This document shows positions 56,618 to 64,000 of a stretch of 64,000 bases of DNA, piece by piece. Within the stretch, counting starts at the first letter, position 1, and every line of letters begins with the position of its first letter. The notes beneath the pieces were generated by a model. The model was given only the letters and a program-made list of their open reading frames with translations, ran no database searches and was not told the DNA's origin. Origin of the DNA: Liolophura sinensis (lineage: Eukaryota > Mollusca > Polyplacophora > Chitonida > Chitonidae); NCBI RefSeq assembly GCF_032854445.1, contig NC_088301.1:45441116-45505115 (forward strand), read 5' to 3'. The translations under genes were made by a program, and so were the position numbers.

Positions 56618-57150
56618 GTGAACTCTTCAGCTAGATTCATTAGAGACCTTGCAAGCAGAGCTGAACCACTGAGAAAACTGACACGTAAAAGTGAACCTTT
56701 CGTATGGGGACCGGAACTGAAGGAAACTGACTTGAAGTTAGCCATATCAACCTCTAAGACATTAGGGTACTTTGACAAAAATGCAACAACGCAGATTATA
56801 ACAGATGCTAGTCCAGTAGGTCTTGGAGCCGTACTAGTACAACTGCAAAACGGTGAGAGGCGAATAATCAGCTCTGCCAACAGAAGTTTGACTGAGGTAG
56901 GACGTCAATATAGCCAGACGGAGAAGGAGGCATTGGGAATAGTTGGGCTTCTGAAAAGTTTCACATCTACCTGTATGGAAATAAGTTTGAAGTTGTAACA
57001 GATTACAAACCACTACAGTACATTTATTCAGCACGCCTAGAACGATGGGTTCTCAGATTACTACAGTACGCTTTCTCAGTGAGGTACATTCCAGGATCCC
57101 AGAACATAGCTGATGCTCTCTCCAGATTGACACACACAGAAAAAAAACAC
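56618..57150 (+). pseudogene. RNase H remnant
   Basis: NSSARFIRDLA and PFVWGPELKE belong to the RT thumb/connection. TDASPVGLGAVLVQ is the RNase H entry motif, followed by YSQTEKEALGIV. A frame shift near 56960 precedes FEVVTDYKPLQYI and QNIADALSRL, which closes the domain. A second shift occurs after that. Confidence 0.75.
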
Positions 57151-57229
57151 ATCTAAAAATGATGCGGAGTCCTACATATACTTTGTAGCAGAACAGGCTG
57201 TACCAAAAGCTCTGTCTATCACTGATACT

Positions 57230-58300
57230 GAAGTAGAGTCAGAAAGCGACCCAGACTTATGTGAGGTTAGGAACTGTATCATCAAGGATCTGGACAAATG
57301 TCCCAAAGCATTTAAAATGGCACAGCATGCACTAATAGTACTTGGGAAACTTGTACTCTGAGGAACACGCCTTGTGATCCCGACTACACTAAGGAAGCGG
57401 GTAAATGACCTAGCCCATGGGGGACACCAAGGGATTATCAAAACCGAACAGCGGTAAAGATCTGAAGTATGGTGGCCGGGAATCCACGTACAAGTGGAGA
57501 ACAAATGTAAAGAATGTCAACTGGTAACTGTAGCATCAAACAGTGAGCCAGTGTACTCCACAGAACTGCCGAATGCACCCTGGCAGCATTTAGCCGCAGA
57601 TTTACTGGGACCCCTTCCGGATGGAAAACACATATTGGTTGTAGCAGACTACTTCAGCAGATATTTTGAAGTCGACATATTGTCTACAACAACAACAGAG
57701 AAGGTCACAACAGCCTTGGAACGGGTGTGCTGTTCACATGGATACCCACTTTCACTGAAAAGACACAACGGTTCTCAATTCATCTCTCAGGAATTTGGAG
57801 CTTTCCTAGCAGAAAACTGAACTGAACACAGGCGGATGACACCATTGTGGCCTCAGGCCAATCGTGAGGTTGAAAGACAAAATCAAAGTCTCTTGAAAAT
57901 CCTTCGGTCCAACATCCTTCGGTCCAACATCTTGACCGACAGAGGGAATTGAACAAGTTCTTGTTGGCTTACAGGTCTGCGCCACTCTGTACAACTGGGG
58001 TTAGCCCAGCAGAACTACTATATGGAAGGAAAATCCGCACCAACTTACCGGAACTACAGAACCAAGCAATATCTGATGCTTCACTTCGAGACTGGGACAA
58101 TGAATTCAAATAGCGTAATAAGGACTATGCAGACACCAGGCGCGATGCGAGAAACAGTGACGTTGAGGTGGGCGATAAAGTGTTGTTACGGCAACGGAAG
58201 GAAAACAAACCGACAACTCAATACGAGATAAACTCTTTTGACGTAGTGGAAAAGTTTGGTAGTCAAGTAACCATACAGTCACCCTCAACTGAAGCTCAGT
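57230..58300 (+). pseudogene. Integrase remnant (HHCC and DDE regions)
   Basis: The zinc-binding part has AHGGHQGI and later CKECQLV, with an in-frame stop between them. The core has WQHLAADLLGPLPDGK (first Asp), then KRHNGSQFIS, where the usual second catalytic Asp is His, and NREVERQNQSLLK (Glu kept). Stops and shifts near 57818 and 57950 break the rest. The C-terminal segment (VGDKVLLRQRK) is in a further frame. Confidence 0.75.
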
Positions 58301-58508
58301 ACACGCGTAACACATCATATCGGAAGAAGATGCATTGTGAGAGCGACTCCATTTGTGACATCCTTGTGAGTGATTGTGACATTGGTCGTGACAACCTGAA
58401 CCAGATGGCAACATGTCTGAATCCAACAACACTGACAGCTCTGCTCTACACCGATCGACCAGAGAGTCTTGTGCACCTAAATATATGCAGGACTTTGTCA
58501 AGTGATCA

Positions 58509-58720
58509 GTATAGACACAATGGGCAGAATAATCCCAATTACCTGATGAGGTTTTGGAGCAATCTACTCCTACCTCCATGTGTATTTAGTTTACTTCACT
58601 GTTTTAACTTTGCCTGATGGACTGTTAACTTTCAGTACAGACGCAAAAGGGCAGAATAATCCCTACTGATGAGAGCAGTTTGGAGCAGTCTACTCCCTCT
58701 CTCTATAAGTGTTACAATAA
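58509..58720. repeat. Two direct repeats at the 3' end of the retroelement, 127 bp apart
   Basis: GGGCAGAATAATCCC at 58522 and at 58649, each followed by CTGATGAG and by GGAGCA(A/G)TCTACTCC. The second copy is preceded by AAAAGGG, a plausible polypurine tract. Confidence 0.6.
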
Positions 58721-60900
58721 TTAATTTCAATGTTTTATTAAGTAACAGTACTATTTCAACACTTTGATGAAAAGTGAAATTAATGTTCATTTGATATAGT
58801 TCTAGTATAGTACGGTCTCAACTTTAGTGATGTCACACCTTTTACCAGCTGAATCATCACATGATCTAAGACCTGTGTTTACTTCTTGTTACAGCAAAGC
58901 ATTAATTTTGCCACATTCAGAAACGGACGCAATTTGCCATCACAAACTGTTTTTAGACAGTATATAGGCATGTCCGCCATACTGTTATTCAAACAGAGCA
59001 GACGTCTTCGCCTTTAAAACTAAGATGTAACCTTCTCGTAATAATGCCAGTCTTTCAGTTTATTTCACGACACATGAATAACACAATTTTCTTATCGTGT
59101 CAAATCTGGACAGAAAATGCATTATTGATGATATACATGGATATTTGCTAGTAACGCTCATTGAAAATACGGTACCGAGAGGTGAAATACGCTAAGCGCC
59201 ACTGGTTAGTATGTATAATAAATGCATATACAGTGTATAAGCATACTGACTCCCCTTTTTTGTAATGATCAAATCTCATGAACTGAGAATCACTCAGGCA
59301 TGACCATGCAACAGTAGATACTATTTATTCCAGAAACAGTTTTATGACCTCTATCATAAGTGCAATGAGCACAGTTATCCCGCTCTTATACCGGTATATT
59401 CGGACTGTGTACACAGGCTGACTTGTAGTGTGTATGTAAAGTGTAATTGGAAATCAAGTGAATAACAACATATTTGACCTGAAAAACGTGTTATTTTGTA
59501 ATTTTTATTAGAATATAATTGCTTTTTCATTCAGGGTTCAGCTAAGGTTACTGCAGTCTGTTTATTACAGACTGCACGTTCAACTGAAGATATAGCTCGT
59601 GGCATATATGTATACACGTCATGTACATGTACTTAATGATACTTTTTGTTGGTTAAACCGAATGAATTAATGTATTCTGACGTAATATTTCGAAAACAAA
59701 AATGATGTTAAATAAATATAACTATAACTTCATATCTTCATGATGCATACTCGATGCCAGAAATGTGGGTTTAAGCACCCGCCGTTAGAGAAACGTTAAT
59801 CTTCTGGAGTTGAAGAGTGGTCAGAATATGACATAGTGAAAATCAGAGTAATATGTTCACTTGTTTTGTGGATGGGACGTGAAAACGCAGACTCCAGCCA
59901 GCTTCGATCTCAACTTAGCCTAGTAACAACTTAGATCGCAACAACATGTATATACAGGGTTGAGCCTCCACCTCTTTAGTTATTCCTGACTATGCTTCTT
60001 ATGTATACCGCTTCTACAAACAGCTGAGGGGTTGTATATACTGTCATCATCTTCAAGAACATCTTCATGACGAGATATACTGTGTGAATATGCTATTAAT
60101 ACCATGGGCTATGATTAAGAAACTGAAGTTTGATTGTATACATAAAGCATCATTTGTGTCTCTCTGTCATCATTGAAAACTTCCTCTTTTTTAACGTGGT
60201 TTATGGCCCAATGTTCTGCTTTATTTAGTTTGTCACCTCTTTGCATTACGTATTTTTTTGGAAAAATTGCCCTCCGCGGTAGTTGACCTGCGTGGTATGT
60301 CCATTTCACGGCTGAATGGACTTGCTGATGTATGTTACGTTTTGTCCTACTGAAATTAGTTTTATTCACGCGATTTGTTTAAACTTCATCGAAATCAGGA
60401 AAGTAAACAAAGGACATGTAGTGTTCACACCGAACATATATATGAGACTTGTATATTATAAACAAATTAGACATAGGACATGGGATGACCTCCTTACATA
60501 AGTAAAACCCCGAAGGATTAATTGGGTCTTCAATGCCACCAAATCAATTTGATGCAGAACACTGTATCTTAGATCATAAAACACGTCAGCACATAATCAA
60601 GAACCTGACGTAATCAGATTTCTTTAACAGAAATAAAAAATGGAAGAGGTAGAGAGTGTGAACAGCTGACATTAATCCTACTATCAAATGTATAACCCCA
60701 CATGGTCGCGAAACTATCATATACTAAGTGATATAATGGTGTTATAAGATATGAGCCGTAAACCATTACCAAATTTAACCGATACAATCACTCATCGACC
60801 GACAGAAGGAGTAAATGCGACAATCGGAAGGGATATTTTGAACATTATCATTAACACAAGTTCACGGTTGTTAATCCTGTGTACGTAGCATAGAATGCGT
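58721..60900. other. No gene recognised
   Basis: AT-rich, with only short random frames. Part could be a decayed 3' LTR of the element upstream, but no partner LTR exists for comparison. Confidence 0.35.
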
Positions 60901-60904
60901 TATC

Positions 60905-61215
60905 CACACACAAAAAACACAAAAAAATGTTACCCCAACAGAAACATTTGTTAAATAAATGTGAAGTACACATTTTTTGTGTTACAAAAATAACAAAATA
61001 CAAATTTGTGTTGAGCCAAAATGTGATAATTTATGCATATCATGCGCAGTTTACTTGTCTTGGTTCAACTAAAACTTGTGTATTTTAACTTAAGTATTAT
61101 GTATTACATCCGACACATCTTGTGTTCATTTTTTTCAACACAAGATCTTGTGGTAATTCAACACAAGATAGAGTTGTTCATGTATGATGGAAAGAACACA
61201 AATTTGTGGCCATAC
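60905..61215. repeat. ACACAA/TTGTGT-rich fold-back region
   Basis: Many short inverted pairs occur (ACACATCTTGTGT, ACACAAGATCTTGTG, ACAAATTTGTG), so the segment can fold on itself extensively. It may be a decayed inverted-repeat element. Outer ends were not defined. Confidence 0.4.
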
Positions 61216-62541
61216 TGCACAAGTGTGTTTGTGTGCATAAAGTTACTCTCTTGTTTTATAACGATCTACTTATCAGAACATTATATTAGCCAACTCCGTG
61301 ACCTGTACGAAGCCATTAAGACTTCCCACCGTAGTGGCTACATCAACGTTCGTGCTAATAAATAAATAATTATATATGCTTGTCCCTTAACTAAATAACC
61401 AAGTTAACAATCAGATGTATTGAAGAGAATAGACCACGGATTTTATTACTAAAAGTATATTATTATCTCTTGATCACTGAATCCCCTTGGGCACTGATCA
61501 CCAGCACACTGGCAGATCGACTAAGGATAGTTACGCACACTCGAGGACACCCAGGCGTATAACACCAATCCTGTGGAAACACAGGTGTGGCTTGATCAAG
61601 ATTTTAAACGCTGTCCGGGGAACACCACATGCGAGTTTCCACCCTGTGGAAACACGAAAACGGCTCAGCCGTAATTTTTCATCACTCGCTAGGGAACACT
61701 GTAGGGGAGACAACTCCTAGGCGGTGTCAAACCCATATACTATATACATTGTACACATATGTCAGAGCTGTATTCAAATTACGAGACATTTGCCGACAGA
61801 GATCCAGCCACCAAGCGAGACCTATGTCGGTCGTGTATGCTCGTTCGCCGACTCTGAGAAAACACAAAAAGTGACAAAATGAAGGTGGCCTTAAATAGCT
61901 TGGATTTGTATTCTGACAAACACACATGATCTAAAGCATAGGGGAGTTTACTCAAAATATCAAGCGTAACAGGAGTCCTCGCGTCTTTAGATTGTCTATT
62001 CTTACGCATGACTTCCGGACAATGAAACTTTCAGTTAGGTCTGTCCAGCCTGCGCTTTTATGTCAGTAAGACAGATTTGATAAATAAGTGGATGCTGTAC
62101 TGGGCACAAGTCTTTGCAGCGACATGTGAGCCACAAGCAATGAAACATGGTCAGTGGGGACAGGCAATTTCTCCGGAAGATACGTGGGAATTTGGAGTCC
62201 TACAATTTTGTATTGTCAGATCTTACAATTAGCTTGTAGATAACTATGGACAAAACAATCGGAGAAAACTCAAGAAACGTGATTCCCGAGTCTCAAGTGG
62301 TTGTGGTTGTGATTTGAAGGATGCTAATCGGTGGATCCGTAAATAGGCCAGCAATTCATCTCATTTCTATTTCTTTATATATATTTTTCATAACTAGATC
62401 TGGATTCTCCCTTGCTGACTTTCTAGGCCCCGTCTAACACAAACTGAAACCAAATCTGAAGCCTTGAATTCACACTTGTTTAATGCCTAAAAGTAGGTAG
62501 TTTCTTAGGTGAAGGAAACAGTGAAGATGTTATATTAACAG
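61216..62541. other. No gene recognised
   Basis: Contains a GC-richer stretch at 61480-61720 with near-repeats of CCTGTGGAAACAC (61571 and 61642). No exon borders were identified. Confidence 0.3.
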
Positions 62542-62800
62542 GATTTGTCTTTCGAAACTCACCTGTGCCAGGTACGGCCGAAGTTTACCCCGGTATTTGG
62601 AGGTCCTGGACAGGGAAGGTTACGGGAACCTGGCGAGGGACCGTGACCCAGACGACTGCGTCGAGTCGAGGAGGCTGAGGGGCGTGACGTGGCTGTACCA
62701 CTCGTGTACAGAACAGCCGCTACACGTTTCCCGCGACCTACGTCCAGTTATACTAGCATATTTCCAGTCAGTGAGAACTGACGAAGAGAGCAACAATTAA
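62542..62800 (+). CDS. Candidate terminal coding exon, unknown protein
   Basis: After an acceptor (TATTAACAG) ending at 62541, a frame in phase 2 runs ICLSKLTCARYGRSLPRYLE, then VLDREGYGNLARDRDPDD, RRLRGVTWLYHSCTEQ and VILAYFQSVRTDEESNN to the TAA at 62798-62800. The coding stretch is markedly GC-richer than its surroundings, is charged and soluble-looking, and uses CG-containing codons unlike the local background. A second possible acceptor is at 62571. I do not recognise the family. No upstream exon was identified; the phase does not join directly to the 44109 exon. Confidence 0.4.
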
Positions 62801-63825
62801 TTTGACCACAAAGTCACCTTTGTGTGAAAAAAAAAGCCAAAAACAAAAAAAAAACCCAAGGCTGTCCAACTGAATAACACAACTTTTTACAAACTAATTT
62901 CTCGCTGAACTGAACGGCTTGAATGAATTTTATGAAAGAGGCCGTTTGACCTATATTGCATCGCCACGTAGTGGGTGTGCAGATTTAAGGGTGATAACTC
63001 TAGTGAGCGTGAGTAAATAAAAAAACACCATGCTGCCACACAATATATTACTCGTGTTTCGAAAACTCACCTGTATTAAGGGATAAACATCTTAATACCG
63101 GTCGGCAAGAGTGACAGAAATATCAACATATGTAAGCTGTACGGTGTTGTTTCTATATGTAAGGTGTACCTGTGTGTTTGTGTTCTTTTTATTCGGCAAA
63201 CTGATACCTTATTAATAAGTGTAAATGATAATTTTACAGATCTGAAATGGACTCTGTGTAGGCTAGTGACCTTTTCAATACAAATAACACGGGGTGTTTA
63301 TTAAAAATCAGAAACACCCGGGCTCAAAGAGCTTTACGCCCTAGCTAATATTATAGACAGATAATGTACGCGCAATTACCATTTGTAGTGAGTGTCATCT
63401 GGTCCGTATCAACCTGCGGCTGGTGACGTGAAAACATATTTTATTGGATCGATTTGTTGTAATCACAGTATTTTCAATACAGTGGACTCCATGGCTCAAT
63501 GGCACATGCTAGAAGTCCACTATAGCCTATGCAATTTCAGCTCTCTCTAGTACGGATGGAACTTTTTCAAAAACCCGTTTCGTCCATATATAAACCTTAG
63601 AACCCCCCAGTAAAATAAATAAAAAAATAAATGATGTCTTTGTAACTGGTTTGGATTTCATAGCCGTAAAGTCTCTGAGGGTGATAGCCCTGAGAAAGTA
63701 TGAGTAAGTCTCTATTACTCCATACTGGTATGTATTCATTGCTGTATTTTAAACATTGTATTGGGGCCCCCTTGGGTCAGAGGGCTGGCGAAGTACATTC
63801 TTTTTCTCCAATGCGATCGATGTGT
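62801..63825. other. No feature recognised
   Basis: AT-rich DNA. Possible 3' UTR of the candidate exon at its start, with no clear poly(A) signal. Confidence 0.3.
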
Positions 63826-64000
63826 GTCAACATCCAGCTCATGCTGGCTTCCCCTCTCGTCCGGCCATACACGGGAAGGTATGCCACCAACGCGCGGGTG
63901 GTCGTCGGTTTCCAATGTGCCTTGTCCGGTTTCCTTCCACCAGAATGCTGGCCGCCGTGGCATGAGTAAACTATTCATGAGTGCGGCGTGAAACACCAGT
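63826..64000 (+). mobile_element. SINE, plus orientation, cut by the window edge
   Basis: CAACATCCAGCTCATGCTGG, CGTCCGGCCATACACGGGAA, GGTTTCCTTCCACCAGAATG, then ATGAGTGCGGCGTGAAACAC are in family order. The (AAATA)n tail would lie just past the end of the window. Confidence 0.75.

Larger units (their letters stand above)
54828..58720 (+). mobile_element. Decayed Ty3/Gypsy LTR retrotransposon, 5'-truncated, no LTR pair found
   Basis: Domains in the canonical order on the plus strand: gag capsid-like part, zinc knuckles, aspartic protease region, reverse transcriptase, RNase H, integrase. Frames change repeatedly and several stops interrupt them, so no intact polyprotein exists. The 5' end is cut at the 452-bp element; the 3' end shows a duplicated purine-rich segment (58522 and 58649) but no recognisable LTR. 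Order RT-RNaseH-IN places it in Ty3/Gypsy rather than Ty1/Copia. Confidence 0.85.

Noticed and set aside
61033..61365. 110-codon plus-strand frame
   Set aside because: Lies in the ACACAA/TTGTGT fold-back region; leucine/tyrosine-rich AT noise without splice or promoter support.

Overview
The window is eukaryotic, AT-rich, intron-dense nuclear DNA from a marine invertebrate, most probably a mollusc. Four conserved animal genes have GT-AG introns and AATAAA signals. A tRNA-headed, (AAATA)n-tailed SINE recurs about eleven times, and the words TACATGTA and GTAGGCCTATA are scattered throughout. The organism call is inference from repeat style and gene content; nothing here fixes the species.

Layout. 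1-17.5 kb, minus strand: one gene of at least 16 coding exons for a FAM194-domain protein that best fits the C3orf20-like branch. 17.5-18.0 kb: a short divergent promoter with two RFX/X-box-like sites. 18.0-27.7 kb, plus strand: LRGUK (leucine-rich repeats plus guanylate-kinase-like domain), 16 coding exons. 30.2-33.5 kb, minus strand: MRPS33, the small-subunit mitoribosomal protein, with two coding exons and a probable 5' UTR exon. It appears to share a divergent promoter with DCLRE1B (SNM1B/Apollo, plus strand, 34.4-36.2 kb), a telomere and crosslink-repair nuclease in one coding exon. 37.0-38.05 kb: a 28-bp minisatellite with a 192-bp higher-order unit. 38-51 kb: gene-poor, with one candidate signal-peptide first exon (44.1 kb) behind an NRF1 site and TATA box, a fold-back element and a 47-bp tandem array. 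51.5-58.7 kb: two copies of a 452-bp inverted-repeat element and a decayed Ty3/Gypsy retrotransposon. 58.7-64 kb: mostly unannotatable, with one GC-rich candidate terminal exon at 62.5-62.8 kb.

How it fits together. The FAM194 gene and LRGUK are head-to-head. LRGUK is a sperm-tail/cilium factor in mammals, and X-box-like sites in the shared promoter suggest joint ciliary or spermiogenic control (inference). MRPS33 and DCLRE1B form a second head-to-head pair. Both DCLRE1B and the FAM194 gene contain frame breaks in or beside homopolymers inside otherwise conserved reading frames. Sequence error is the simplest explanation, but genuine decay cannot be excluded from the sequence alone.
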